From Acidobacteriota bacterium (GTDB taxonomy: Bacteria; Acidobacteriota; Blastocatellia; Pyrinomonadales; Pyrinomonadaceae), in assembly GCA_018269005.1 (NCBI GenBank), contig JAFDVK010000012.1:558001-622000 (forward strand): a stretch of DNA of 64,000 nt. Direction: 5' to 3'. Below are positions 8,690-18,513 of this stretch, in pieces (within the stretch, counting starts at the first letter, position 1; every line of letters starts with the position of its first letter). Position numbers and translations under genes: made by a program. The notes beneath the pieces were generated by a model. It saw only the letters and a list, made by a program, of their open reading frames with translations. It was not told the origin of the DNA and did not search any database.

Positions 8690-9130
8690 TTGAGCATAAT
8701 TTTGCCGGTCCTGATGCTTCTGTTCCTTAACGCCCAAATATCACAGCATCCGGGACCATTTGACCAGCCTATTGACGAGATGATGGCGTACACGGAGTTC
8801 TTCCTGTTTATAACAGCTTCATACTTTTCTGCAGCGGTATTGGTTTGGAGGTTTCGAAATTCCTTTCAAAAGTACCTTGCCTCGTGGCTCGCGATCGCGA
8901 TCTTGGGTTCGGTGATATTTTCTGTCCTGCTTATTTCGCGACTTATGCTTTCCTCGGCCAATTCAGAGGTGAAAGGCGAGCTTGGACCATTTCTCGGTTT
9001 TATAGTCGCGGTGCTCTTTGTCACCGTAATTTGCGCGACGGCCGCCACTATCGCTTGCGGTCTTGCTTCCGCGCTCGTGCGTCGGAGAAAATCGGATGAG
9101 CCGCTTCAGCTTCTCACCCGAAAGTATTAG
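8690..9130 (+). CDS. Four-helix membrane protein of unknown function
   Basis: The frame predicts four hydrophobic helices (about residues 3-15, 35-52, 63-83 and 100-125) and a basic tail, with no family I recognise. The first canonical start is TTG 8690. However, the frame is open from directly after the higA stop (8573), and the upstream translation (for example GNYTIRRAVLFGTAGS) looks protein-like and would lengthen the first helix. The true start may therefore be a non-standard codon, or the gene may be damaged at its 5' end. Confidence 0.5.
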   Translation: MSIILPVLMLLFLNAQISQHPGPFDQPIDEMMAYTEFFLFITASYFSAAVLVWRFRNSFQKYLASWLAIAILGSVIFSVLLISRLMLSSANSEVKGELGPFLGFIVAVLFVTVICATAATIACGLASALVRRRKSDEPLQLLTRKY

Positions 9131-9215
9131 TTCCTGCTCGCCGCAATTGATGGTTACATTCATCCCTTAAGGCGATAGACTTATTGTAATAGCTTTTCGG
9201 CGTTGGGAGACAAAG

Positions 9216-9277
9216 ATTTCCCGCAAAGACGCAGAGGGAAGACTAGATTTCCCGCAGAGACGCAGAGACGCAGAGAC
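9216..9277. repeat. GCAAAGACGCAGAG-type simple repeats
   Basis: ATTTCCCGCAAAGACGCAGAG (9216-9236) recurs with one change at 9247-9267, followed by another ACGCAGAG unit. This is a common intergenic repeat style. Similar CCGCAAAG arrays occur at 55208-55424. Confidence 0.65.
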
Positions 9278-9290
9278 AAGGAGGAATGAG

Positions 9291-10187
9291 ATGACAGCGA
9301 CATCAAAACAGGAAAGAGCGATGAGGACAGTAGAGAAGGTCGTGGCGCCGCCGCCGGCACATTGGGTCGGCGATGGGTTTCACGTGCACGGATTTTTCCC
9401 GCACGGGCCGCTTTCGGCGACGCGGATGAGTCCATTCTTTTTGCTTGATTACAACGCGCCGACGAGCTTTCCGCCGCGCGAGGAGCCGTACGGTGTTGGG
9501 CCGCATCCGCACCGCGGGTTTGAGACGGTGACGATCGCGTATAAGGGCAAGGTCGAGCATCACGATTCGCACGGCGGAGGAGGCGTGATCGAGGAAGGTG
9601 ACGTTCAATGGATGACGGCGGGCAGCGGTTTACTTCACAAGGAGTTTCACGAGCAAGAGCGAAGTCGTCAGGGCGGGCTTTTCCAGATGGTGCAGCTATG
9701 GGTGAACTTGCCCGCAAAGTACAAGATGACGCCGCCGAAATACCAGGCGATCACGAACGCCGAGATGGGCCGCGTCGCGTTGCCGGAGGACGGTGAGGTC
9801 GAGATCATCGCGGGCGAATTCAACGGTGCGAAAGGCCCGGGGACGACGTTCACTCCTGTCAATATGCTGAACGTGAGGCCTAAGAAAGGAGAAGCGGTGG
9901 AGCTTGAGTTCCCGGCGAATTTTACGACCTTCGTGCTCGCGATCGAAGGTTCCGGCCGCATCAACGGTTCGCAAGAGCTAAAGACCGATCACCTTGCGTT
10001 ACTGGCGACGGACGGCGAGCGGTTCACTATCGAGGCGACTCAAGAGAATTCGACGTTCCTCGTCCTAAGCGGCGAGCCGCTGAACGAACCGATCGCAAGT
10101 TACGGCCCGTTCCTGATGAACACTCAGGCAGAGCTCGCACAGGCGATCGATGACTTCAATTCGGGCAAATTCGGCTATCTCGAATAA
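9291..10187 (+). CDS. Pirin family protein
   Basis: This is a 298-residue bicupin of the pirin family. Metal ligands are expected at His72, His74, His116 and Glu118 (GPHPHRGFETVTIAYKG ... QWMTAGSGLLHKEF), all present. Bacterial pirins may act as quercetin 2,3-dioxygenases or as iron-dependent regulatory proteins, so the reaction cannot be settled here. A GGAGG ribosome-binding site precedes the ATG. A slightly earlier in-frame start is unlikely. Confidence 0.93.
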   Translation: MTATSKQERAMRTVEKVVAPPPAHWVGDGFHVHGFFPHGPLSATRMSPFFLLDYNAPTSFPPREEPYGVGPHPHRGFETVTIAYKGKVEHHDSHGGGGVIEEGDVQWMTAGSGLLHKEFHEQERSRQGGLFQMVQLWVNLPAKYKMTPPKYQAITNAEMGRVALPEDGEVEIIAGEFNGAKGPGTTFTPVNMLNVRPKKGEAVELEFPANFTTFVLAIEGSGRINGSQELKTDHLALLATDGERFTIEATQENSTFLVLSGEPLNEPIASYGPFLMNTQAELAQAIDDFNSGKFGYLE

Positions 10188-10251
10188 GCGGATCGAGGGC
10201 AATTCTCCCACATTGCCCTCAATTCTTTCGCCCACCTCTTTACAAACTTGC

Positions 10252-10257
10252 TAAACT
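10252..10257 (+). promoter_or_regulatory. Extended -10 element before clpA
   Basis: TTGC followed by TAAACT ends 6 bases before the GTG start of clpA, which suggests a leaderless transcript. No good -35 is seen. Confidence 0.35.
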
Positions 10258-10263
10258 AGAGGC

Positions 10264-12516
10264 GTGTTAACTCGCGAGCTTGAAGCAACATTAAGCACGG
10301 CGGTCGATGAGGCCGTCAAATACCGGCATGAGTATGTAACCCTCGAGCATTTGCTCCACGCGTTGATCGAAGACGAGACCGCTCGCGATATCCTCATAAA
10401 CTGCGGCGCGGACCTCAAGGAACTCGATCGAGCCCTCGGCGACTATTTCTCGACGGTGCTCGAAAAAGTTCCCGACAACGTAAATCCTTCGATGCCGGAG
10501 CTTACGACGGCCTTCCAATCAACGATCTCCTACGCAGTTCTCCAAGCCGAAGGCAGCGGCCAGCGTTCCGTCGATACGGGCAATATCCTTGCCGCGATCT
10601 ATCAGGCGCAGCAGGCATATGCTGTATATTTGCTCCTGCAGCAAGGCGTTACGCGGCTCGACATCCTGAATTACATTTCCCACGGCATCTCGAAGATCGA
10701 GACGCTCGGCGAAAGGTTCGACGGAGATGCCGAACCCGAAGGCGAGCTCGCGGAAGGGCAGAGCGTGCAGAAAAAAGATCCGCTCGAGAGCTTTACCGTC
10801 GAGCTTGTCGCAAAGGCTGCAGCCGGCGAGATAGATCCGATCATCGGCCGCTCGGAAGAGATCGATCGCACAATTCAAGTTCTTTGCCGCCGGAAGAAGA
10901 ACAATCCGCTCTACGTAGGCGAACCGGGCGTCGGCAAAACCGCACTCGCCGAAGGCCTTGCGCTGAAGATCAGCGAAGGTGACGTGCCCGAGGTCCTGGC
11001 GGACGCGAAAGTCTTTGCTCTTGATATGGGCGCCGTTCTTGCGGGCACCCGCTATCGCGGCGACTTCGAGCAGCGGTTCAAGGCGATCATCAAAGAGCTT
11101 CAGAAGCAGGAGAATGCCATTCTCTTTATAGACGAGATCCACACGATCGTCGGTGCAGGTTCGGTTTCGGGCGGTTCGATGGATGCGTCGAACATCTTGA
11201 AGCCTGCTTTGGCGGCAGGTCAGCTTCGCTGTATCGGTTCGACGACACACGCCGAATACAAAGCCGCGTTCGACCGCGACCGTGCCCTCGCAAGACGTTT
11301 TCAGCGGATCGATATCAACGAGCCGACGGTAGCTGAAACCTACGAGATCTTGAAAGGCCTACGAAAGTATTACGAGGATCATCACGGCGTAAAATATACC
11401 GACGATTCGCTCCGCACGGCCGCCGAACTTGCCGGAAAGTACATAAACGACCGCTTCCTGCCTGACAAAGCGATCGACGTCATCGACGAGGTCGGCGCTG
11501 CCGTCAAATTGCGGCCTGCGACAAAGCGCCCGAAGCGAATTTCGACCAATATGGTCGAAAAGGCCATCGCTAGAATGGCGAAAATTCCGCCGCGTTCCGT
11601 TGTCGCGAATGAAAAAGAGCGTTTGAAGACGCTGCGCGACGACCTGAAGAAACACATCTTCGGGCAAGACGCAGCTATCGACGCGCTTGTCGATTCCATT
11701 CAGATCTCGCGTGCGGGGATCGGGCACGAGACAAAACCTGTCGGTTCATTCCTTTTTTCAGGCCCGACAGGTGTTGGAAAGACCGAAGTCTCAAAGCAGC
11801 TTGCGGAGGTTCTCGGCATCGAGTTCATATGCTTCGATATGAGCGAATACGCAGAGCCGCACACCGTTTCGCGGCTCATCGGAGCGCCGCCGGGTTACGT
11901 CGGTTTCGACCAGGGCGGCCTCTTGACCGAGGCGATAATGCGTACACCGCACGCCGTGCTCGTGCTCGACGAGATCGAAAAGGCACACCCGAATCTTTTC
12001 AATCTTTTGCTGCAGGTGATGGATTCTGCGACCCTGACCGACAACAACGGCAAACGAGCCGACTTTCGCAACGTGATTCTGATAATGACGACGAACGCCG
12101 GTGCTCGGGAGCTTTCGTCGGGCGGCGTTGGATTCAGGAATTCGTCGGAGACAAAGGGAAGCGCAAAGGGCGCCATCGAGCGGACGTTCACACCGGAATT
12201 TCGAAATCGCCTCGACGCCTGGATCGCATTTAAGCCGCTCGATATCGAGGTGATCAAGCTCGTCGTCGATAAGTTCATACGTGAGCTGAACGGCCAACTC
12301 GCCGAAAAACGCGTGAATGTCGTCCTCAGCGAAGACGCCCGCGAATGGCTTGCAAAACACGGTTTCGATTCGCGATACGGCGCACGTCCGATGTCGCGGC
12401 TCATCCACGATAAGATCAAGCAGCCGCTCGCAAACGAGATCCTCTTCGGCAAGCTCGCGAGTGGCGGTACCGTCCAGGTCGGGACCGGCGAGGACGGCCT
12501 GAGTTTAAACACATAG
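10264..12516 (+). CDS. clpA: ATP-dependent Clp protease ATP-binding subunit ClpA
   Basis: ClpA is the AAA+ unfoldase that feeds substrates, including N-degrons via ClpS, to ClpP. The 750-residue protein has an N-terminal ClpN double repeat (about 1-150), AAA module 1 with Walker [14 protein letters not shown] and [15 protein letters not shown], and AAA module 2 with [13 protein letters not shown] and a C-terminal D2 small domain ([14 protein letters not shown]). The missing middle coiled coil and the length separate it from ClpB/ClpC. The start is GTG. Neither clpS nor clpP is adjacent. An Ate1-like N-degron transferase lies about 8 kb downstream. Confidence 0.95.
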   Translation: MLTRELEATLSTAVDEAVKYRHEYVTLEHLLHALIEDETARDILINCGADLKELDRALGDYFSTVLEKVPDNVNPSMPELTTAFQSTISYAVLQAEGSGQRSVDTGNILAAIYQAQQAYAVYLLLQQGVTRLDILNYISHGISKIETLGERFDGDAEPEGELAEGQSVQKKDPLESFTVELVAKAAAGEIDPIIGRSEEIDRTIQVLCRRKKNNPLYVGEPGVGKTALAEGLALKISEGDVPEVLADAKVFALDMGAVLAGTRYRGDFEQRFKAIIKELQKQENAILFIDEIHTIVGAGSVSGGSMDASNILKPALAAGQLRCIGSTTHAEYKAAFDRDRALARRFQRIDINEPTVAETYEILKGLRKYYEDHHGVKYTDDSLRTAAELAGKYINDRFLPDKAIDVIDEVGAAVKLRPATKRPKRISTNMVEKAIARMAKIPPRSVVANEKERLKTLRDDLKKHIFGQDAAIDALVDSIQISRAGIGHETKPVGSFLFSGPTGVGKTEVSKQLAEVLGIEFICFDMSEYAEPHTVSRLIGAPPGYVGFDQGGLLTEAIMRTPHAVLVLDEIEKAHPNLFNLLLQVMDSATLTDNNGKRADFRNVILIMTTNAGARELSSGGVGFRNSSETKGSAKGAIERTFTPEFRNRLDAWIAFKPLDIEVIKLVVDKFIRELNGQLAEKRVNVVLSEDAREWLAKHGFDSRYGARPMSRLIHDKIKQPLANEILFGKLASGGTVQVGTGEDGLSLNT

Positions 12517-12523
12517 GATATTT

Positions 12524-13105
12524 ATGGGCAAGAATCTTGTAACCGTTCTTCTCGCAGCTCTTATCGTCGGAGCAGCGGTTTGGTTCGGGTTCCGTTTTTT
12601 CGCGCCTGACGGAGCTTCGGACACCGCTTCCAAATCCACATCCTCAACACCGCCCGCCGCTCCCGTAGACGTTCCGGAGATACACGCTGCGGATATTTCT
12701 GCGATCGAGCTCACGACCAGCTATCCGGGATATTTTGATGACAAGGCGGAGTGCGGAAAAGCGGGGGCCTGTCAGATCCGTATAAGGGTTGACCGTGCAT
12801 TGGCGGCCGAGCGTGTGCTCTCTATCGGAAAGGGCAACGAGGCAAAGGAGACCACTTCGAGGGCAAAGCTTTCGCCCGAACAATTTGCAAGTCTTTCCGA
12901 CGTGGTCGCGGCCAACGGTGCCGTCAAGCATTGGCCCGAAGGCATGGCGATGGCGGTGAGCAACAGTTCGGTCCGCATCGAATACGGTGGGTCGAAATCG
13001 CGGACCGTCCCGAGCAATGTCGATGAAAAGGCAAGTGCCTATCTGCCGATGATCGAGGCTTTCAAGCAGCTCGATCGAGAACTGAATTGGTCGGCCTCAA
13101 AATAA
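12524..13105 (+). CDS. Membrane-anchored periplasmic protein of unknown function
   Basis: A single N-terminal membrane helix (residues 4-26) leads to a Ser/Thr/Pro-rich linker and a globular part of about 140 residues. That part has a Cys pair (AECGKAGACQIRI), which could form a disulfide, and a repetitive strand pattern (ISAIELTTSYPGYF, SSVRIEYGGSKSRTV). No family is recognised. It follows clpA by 7 bases and precedes the monooxygenase by 7 bases, so the three may be cotranscribed. Confidence 0.6.
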   Translation: MGKNLVTVLLAALIVGAAVWFGFRFFAPDGASDTASKSTSSTPPAAPVDVPEIHAADISAIELTTSYPGYFDDKAECGKAGACQIRIRVDRALAAERVLSIGKGNEAKETTSRAKLSPEQFASLSDVVAANGAVKHWPEGMAMAVSNSSVRIEYGGSKSRTVPSNVDEKASAYLPMIEAFKQLDRELNWSASK

Positions 13106-13112
13106 TTCGTTT

Positions 13113-14651
13113 ATGCAGGAAACAGATGTGCTGATCGTTGGCGCAGGGCCGACCGGTCTTGCCCTCGCGGTGCAGCTGATCAGATATGGCGTTGACTTTG
13201 TCATAGTTGACACCAAAGAGACGACGACGCCGTTCTCCCGCGCGATCGGCGTCCAAGCCCGCACGCTTGAGATCTACGACCAGATCGGGCTTGCCGACGA
13301 CCTTATTTCGCTCGGGCACGCCGCCGAAAAGGTTAAGTTTCTCAAGGACGGCGTCGTTCGCGGCGAAGCGAATTTGAGCGAACTTGGCACGGGCTTAAGT
13401 CCATTTCCATTTGTCCTGCTCGTAGAGCAAGGGCTGCACGAAGAGGTTTTATATCAGTACATTGCGGATCATGGACACGATGTCCTGTGGCGGCACGAAA
13501 TGCTCTCATTCTCGGACGACGGCGACGGTGTCACGGCGGAGATCAGAAACGCTGGCGGCTCGGAATTCTCCATCCGAGCAAAGTATCTCGTCGGCTGCGA
13601 CGGTGCAAAAAGCCCTGTGCGGCACGAGCTCGGGCTGACGTTCGAGGGCGACACGGTCGAGCGGCTTTTTTACGTTGCAGATGTTGAACTTGATTGGCCC
13701 TTCGGACACGACGCCCTGCAAATAAACTTGGGCGAGGACAACCTCACGGCATTCTTTCCGCTAAAGGGCGAGAACCGCTGGCGCATCGTCGGCACCTTTC
13801 CCGAAGGCCACAAAAAGGACGAGACCGAAATTCTCTTTGAAGAGATCGACGCGCAGATCGAACACGATATGAGCGTCAAACTCGACATCAAAACGGTCAA
13901 TTGGTTCTCGGTCTATAACGTACATTCGCGGGCGGTCAATGCGTTTTCAAAAGGACGATGTTTTGTCGCGGGCGATTCTGCTCACATACACACGCCTGCA
14001 GGTGCGCAAGGAATGAACACCGGCATTCAGGACGGCTACAACCTCGCGTGGAAACTTGCGATTGTACTGAAAGGAGCGGCGAACGAGAAACTGCTTGCGA
14101 CCTACAACGAAGAGCGTTCGCGTAACGCAAAGAATCTGCTTTCGACGACCGACCGCTTCTTTGAATTTGCGGCAAGCGATGAGTGGCTGATCTCGTTCGT
14201 GAGGAACAATATCTTTCCGTATGTTTTTGGCACGGCGCTTAGCTTTGACATCGTAAAGAGCAAGCTTTTTTCGATAGTTTCGCAGATCGGGATCAGCTAT
14301 GAAGACCAGTCACTGAGCGCGGAGGCGGGCGGCTTTAGCGTTAAGGCCGGCGATCGCATGCCGTGGTTCAGTATGGATGGAAAGAGCATCTACGAGAGCT
14401 TGAACCAGCCGTCCTTCCACCTGTTGACCTTTGGTGCCGACATCGACGCCTCCGACAAACTGCCCGAAGCTGTGCGTAGTAAGTTTCAGGCCGCCTGCGA
14501 CACCCACGCGTTCGATCTGGATAAGGCCGCAAGCACGGCTTTCGGCTGCGACGAGCCCTTTGTCGTGCTTTTGCGGCCAGACAATTACATCGGCTACTTA
14601 TCCCGTGACCTCTCCGCAATAAAACTCGAAGAATATCTCACACGTTACTAA
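13113..14651 (+). CDS. FAD-dependent aromatic monooxygenase (PheA/TfdB-like)
   Basis: This is a class A flavoprotein hydroxylase of 512 residues. It has the GxGxxG FAD fold VLIVGAGPTGLALAVQL, the DG motif YLVGCDGAKSPVRHELG, and the GD motif RCFVAGDSAHIHTPAGAQGMNTGIQDGYNLAWKLA. The family adds one oxygen to phenols, polyketides or antibiotics using NAD(P)H, and the substrate is not predictable. The C-terminal thioredoxin-like extension typical of phenol hydroxylase-type members is short. The 3' end overlaps the convergent metalloprotease gene by 4 bases. Confidence 0.88.
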   Translation: MQETDVLIVGAGPTGLALAVQLIRYGVDFVIVDTKETTTPFSRAIGVQARTLEIYDQIGLADDLISLGHAAEKVKFLKDGVVRGEANLSELGTGLSPFPFVLLVEQGLHEEVLYQYIADHGHDVLWRHEMLSFSDDGDGVTAEIRNAGGSEFSIRAKYLVGCDGAKSPVRHELGLTFEGDTVERLFYVADVELDWPFGHDALQINLGEDNLTAFFPLKGENRWRIVGTFPEGHKKDETEILFEEIDAQIEHDMSVKLDIKTVNWFSVYNVHSRAVNAFSKGRCFVAGDSAHIHTPAGAQGMNTGIQDGYNLAWKLAIVLKGAANEKLLATYNEERSRNAKNLLSTTDRFFEFAASDEWLISFVRNNIFPYVFGTALSFDIVKSKLFSIVSQIGISYEDQSLSAEAGGFSVKAGDRMPWFSMDGKSIYESLNQPSFHLLTFGADIDASDKLPEAVRSKFQAACDTHAFDLDKAASTAFGCDEPFVVLLRPDNYIGYLSRDLSAIKLEEYLTRY

Positions 14652-17146
14652 TTCCCGATCGGGTCGCCGGGCGGTGTCGCAAGCGGCGGCGTTCGTTTCG
14701 TCGGTTCGTATGGCCGCGAGAGGAAGCGCTCGATATCCTCGACGGTCGAGCGATCGTGCGCCGCGGCATCTCCGATCGAACGCCTGCGTTTTAATGATGC
14801 GGCAAGCGAACGCAGGGCATCGCTGGCGACGGCACGCACTTGCGGCCGAGCATCGGCATCGGCAGCGAGTTCCATCAAGCGCGTAACTACGAGGCTTTCG
14901 ATTCCGCGTTCGATCTCCGCTTCGCGGGCGTTTGCAGGAGCGGCCGATCCCCAAGTTGCTTTGATCAAAGCATCGACAACTTCACGAAAACCGGGGCTTG
15001 CCTTGTCCGCAGCGTTCTGATCGAGAGTTCTTGCGGCGCGATCCTGCTGGAGCAGGCCGCTCACCGTCAGATCGGCCGCGATCTCAGCGGCACCGACCGG
15101 ATCGAAGATCGGTGACGTGCGTTTCGTGAAAAGCTCCGAACGGCCGGAACGATAGCCACTTGCGACCGGCGGCATCAATTCAAGTACATTCTCGGGAATC
15201 ACGAGTTCTTTTGCGTTTATCGTCGAAAGAACAAGGGCGAGAGCCTTTCGCTGACGCATCGCGGGCACGGGCGAGGCAATCGTCTTTGGCGAGGGCCCGT
15301 CCGTTTCGCGCACTGAGAACGTGTAGTAAACGCCGCCGATCTCTCGGATCGCCGCTGATAGTTGGTAGCGGTGATGCAGAAAGAGCGGCATAAATTTGTT
15401 CTCAAGTTCAGACATCGGCGTCCCGACCGGGATGTTCTTTATCCCGAAATTGTTCAGCCCGATGCGGCGAACTTCCATTTCGTGTTCGAGCATCGCGATC
15501 GGGTCAGGGCCGTTGTCCCAAAGATTCGCAAGCGGGTCGGCAGCATTCGCCGGGCGAGCTTCCGAGTCCGACAAGTACAACATTCCCTTGCTCACACCGT
15601 CTTTCACGATCGCATTGAGAGCGGCGTCTTCGTCGGTTCCCGGGGCAAATTGGGCATAAGAATATGTGACCGCGAACTTGTCGAACGCGCCGATGCCGAC
15701 GGCATACGCGTCCGAAAAGTCGAGCTTGCCGTTCGAGATCTTGACCATCGGTGCCGGATAATCCATCACAGACGCACGGCCATAGGTGCTCGCCGCGAAG
15801 TTGTGCGAGAAGCCGAGCGTGTGGCCGACCTCATGGGCCGAAAGCTGCCTGATACGCGCGTAAGACATTGCCGTCGCCTCCCGTGCGGAATCATCCGGCA
15901 AGAGATAGCCGGCGTCGGGCAACGCACCGAAGTCACAGGCGAAACTGCCGTTAACGTATTGCGGCATCATGCCGGTCGCGAGTAAGAAGTCCTGGCGTGC
16001 GCGTTGCGAATCGAGCGTTACGTCGCCTTTTAGGATCTCGCCCGTACGCGGATCGACAACGCTGTCGCCGATCGACCAACCGCGTGTCGAGCGGTGAACC
16101 CAATTGATCACGTTGTAACGCAGATCCATCGGGTCGGCGTCCGCGGGAAGCACCTTGACCTGAAATGCGTTCTTGAAACCCGCGGCCTCGAAAGCCTGAT
16201 TCCACCAGCTTGCGCCCTCGATCAGCGCATCCTGTATCGCCTTCGGTGCGCCGTTATCTACGTAATAGATGATGGGTTTTACGGGTTCGCTCACTGCCGC
16301 GTTCGGGTCTTTCTTCTCAAGGCGATGGCGTATGATCCATCGCTTTTCGAGGTCTTGGTTTATGTCCGTACCGTAATCGTAAAAGCTGATATTCAAGGCT
16401 CCGGTCCGCGGATCGTAACGGCGTGGAGTGTACTTATCATCCGGGAGCTGGACGAACGACTGACGCTCGCGAACCGTAACGTGTTTGCCCATCGGCGCGA
16501 CCTGATTGATCAAAAACTTTGGCGAAGAGCTTGAAGAGACCGTTACCGTCGCCTCGACCTCGGTGTTGAGCGGAAAGCCTTTCGTGTTCGGCAGGTAGAG
16601 CGCGCTGCGGCTTTCGTCAAAGCTGTAATTTCCTTGCTGTGCCCCATTCAAACGGTCGGCAACGCCATGTGCGTCGCGGATAAGAAAGCTCGTCGCATCG
16701 ACCAACACCTTGCCGTTCTCTTCGGCCTCGATCTTGAAGCCCCAAACGACCGAACGGGCGAACGATTCTTCAACGGATCTCTTCTGCTTCTCGTCACCTG
16801 TTGCGCGATAGTCGTAATTCGGCTGGACGAGCAGTATCTTGTTCCCCGCACGCTCGAAGAAAACGACGCGCGTCGAGCCGAGCTGGCCGCGGTCAAGCCC
16901 AAGCGGGTTTGAGCCGACGCCGGTCGGCAAGCTCACGAGATAGAGGAATTCCTTGTTGAACCGCGTGACCTCCATAAAGACCTTGCCGTTCTCGCGATCG
17001 ATGTAGAGCGGGATGAAGCCGTCGATCTTCTGCGTTTTTTCGACGGCCGAGGCAAAGGTCTTCTTCGGTTTCTCAGGCTTTTCCTGCGCAAAGGAAGGGA
17101 AGACGAATAGTGCGGTCGCGCACACGAGAAGGAATATGCGTTTCAT
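14648..17146 (-). CDS. Secreted zinc metalloprotease, DUF5117/DUF4953 type
   Basis: A signal peptide (1-20, ending SFAQ) precedes an 832-residue protein. The metzincin-like zinc motif HEVGHTLGFSH has ligands at His438, His442 and His448 and the base Glu439. The N-terminal DUF5117-like part contains FNKEFLYLVSLPTGVGSN and the later part has DGPSPKTIASPVPAMRQRKAL. These large exported proteases are frequent in Bacteroidota and Acidobacteriota and lack a studied substrate. The gene is monocistronic, convergent with the monooxygenase and followed upstream by the glycosidase gene. Confidence 0.92.
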   Translation of the reverse strand: MKRIFLLVCATALFVFPSFAQEKPEKPKKTFASAVEKTQKIDGFIPLYIDRENGKVFMEVTRFNKEFLYLVSLPTGVGSNPLGLDRGQLGSTRVVFFERAGNKILLVQPNYDYRATGDEKQKRSVEESFARSVVWGFKIEAEENGKVLVDATSFLIRDAHGVADRLNGAQQGNYSFDESRSALYLPNTKGFPLNTEVEATVTVSSSSSPKFLINQVAPMGKHVTVRERQSFVQLPDDKYTPRRYDPRTGALNISFYDYGTDINQDLEKRWIIRHRLEKKDPNAAVSEPVKPIIYYVDNGAPKAIQDALIEGASWWNQAFEAAGFKNAFQVKVLPADADPMDLRYNVINWVHRSTRGWSIGDSVVDPRTGEILKGDVTLDSQRARQDFLLATGMMPQYVNGSFACDFGALPDAGYLLPDDSAREATAMSYARIRQLSAHEVGHTLGFSHNFAASTYGRASVMDYPAPMVKISNGKLDFSDAYAVGIGAFDKFAVTYSYAQFAPGTDEDAALNAIVKDGVSKGMLYLSDSEARPANAADPLANLWDNGPDPIAMLEHEMEVRRIGLNNFGIKNIPVGTPMSELENKFMPLFLHHRYQLSAAIREIGGVYYTFSVRETDGPSPKTIASPVPAMRQRKALALVLSTINAKELVIPENVLELMPPVASGYRSGRSELFTKRTSPIFDPVGAAEIAADLTVSGLLQQDRAARTLDQNAADKASPGFREVVDALIKATWGSAAPANAREAEIERGIESLVVTRLMELAADADARPQVRAVASDALRSLAASLKRRRSIGDAAAHDRSTVEDIERFLSRPYEPTKRTPPLATPPGDPIGN

Positions 17147-17233
17147 TGGCTTCTAGAAAAGAGCTAAGTTATCCGATTTGATAGAAGAAATCTAACACCT
17201 TTTACGCGGCAAATGCGAAATAGGTTCTTCAAT

Positions 17234-18364
17234 TTACTTGCGGAGCGTGACGATCAGGGCGTCGCCGATCTTGCGTTCGCCGCCCTTGTCCGAAGGGTGA
17301 TTCACGACCTTGTCGTCAAGCACCATCGTAGTCGAGCCGCCGCCGTCAAGGTTCAACGCATCGACCGCACCAAGTTCCAGCAGAAAGTCTGCGAGATCGT
17401 AAAGATCGATGCCGGCACTCGCTTCGCTCCTGCCGTCTGCGGTAAGCATCAAGAATTTACCGTCCTTCAAATTCGCGACGGCCGTTCGCGGATGCCGCGT
17501 CTCAACGAAATCCTTCGACGCTTTCTCCTCTTTCCACGTAATGTCGATCTTCCCGTCCCGAATGAGTAGCGGAACGCCAGCGACAGCGTCTTCAATCCTA
17601 TAAGCAGGATATGCATTATTCTTTGAGACGATGTCCCAAACTGTTTGGACTCTATCCCCGGTCTTCAACTGTTTAAGAATGTTCGATCTGGCTCCATTGC
17701 CAACAAGAACGAAACCATTTTTCGGGATCTCACACGTGTCGAGACATTCCCCGACGACCCGACCTTTGCGGATAACAAGGCGAACATCGCCAGTTCGAGG
17801 AGCGAGCGTTCCGAACGCCGGAGTATATGCAACGACCTCATCGCCATTGATCTCTCTGTTGAGTCCCATTAGCACATCGGGACGATCACCTGACTTTAGG
17901 CGCAAATATCCTGCAAACCTCCATCGATCAAGAAAGACTTCCGTCTTCTTCCGTCGGTTAATGATCCCGATCGCACCGCGTTCCATTGTCGGCTCGCTCC
18001 ACACATAACCGTCGATAGTCAAATAGCCAACATTGTCACCGGCGAAGATGCTGTTGTCGAGGCGGAAGAAGCCGGCGTTTATGGCGGCGACGGCGTTGTG
18101 ACGCTTTGCGAGCGAGGACGTCGTCTCGGTGCCGATCGCGGAATCCATCGCGTGAACGACGTCGAGGCGCACTTTCTTGAGGTCGAGCCGCAGAAGGTTA
18201 AAATTCACATTCTTGCCGTCGATCACACGGGAAACTCGCGCATACTCGACGCCGGGATGAACCTCTCGATACTCCTGCGCCGGGACCGCCTTGGCGAATA
18301 CCAGAGCGAGGGCAAAGATCAGGAGGATCGTTGTTCGGTTGCGGTTGTGCGTTATCATCGGCAT
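17234..18364 (-). CDS. Phosphodiester glycosidase (NAGPA-domain) family protein
   Basis: A signal peptide (about 1-29) is followed by a conserved NAGPA/DUF2233-like domain: AVAAINAGFFRLDNS, NGFVLVGNGA, ETRHPRTAVANLKDGKFLMLTADGR, LGAVDALNLDGGGSTTMV. The human member removes GlcNAc from phosphodiesters, and bacterial ones are thought to act on envelope polymers. All the Asp and Asn residues of the NLDGGGSTTM active-site loop are kept. It is probably periplasmic or secreted and transcribed alone. Confidence 0.9.
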   Translation of the reverse strand: MPMITHNRNRTTILLIFALALVFAKAVPAQEYREVHPGVEYARVSRVIDGKNVNFNLLRLDLKKVRLDVVHAMDSAIGTETTSSLAKRHNAVAAINAGFFRLDNSIFAGDNVGYLTIDGYVWSEPTMERGAIGIINRRKKTEVFLDRWRFAGYLRLKSGDRPDVLMGLNREINGDEVVAYTPAFGTLAPRTGDVRLVIRKGRVVGECLDTCEIPKNGFVLVGNGARSNILKQLKTGDRVQTVWDIVSKNNAYPAYRIEDAVAGVPLLIRDGKIDITWKEEKASKDFVETRHPRTAVANLKDGKFLMLTADGRSEASAGIDLYDLADFLLELGAVDALNLDGGGSTTMVLDDKVVNHPSDKGGERKIGDALIVTLRK

Positions 18365-18513
18365 CTTATTCTGTTTCTATTCTTAGGTTTGCATTGGCGG
18401 CCGGACCCCTTGTCTTCAGCCTACTTATCTTAAGACACTGAACATGAAACATTTTAGCTCGTTTCGTTGTAATATCTTCATTCCGGATCTCGGAAAAGGG
18501 GAGCTTTCTTTAT

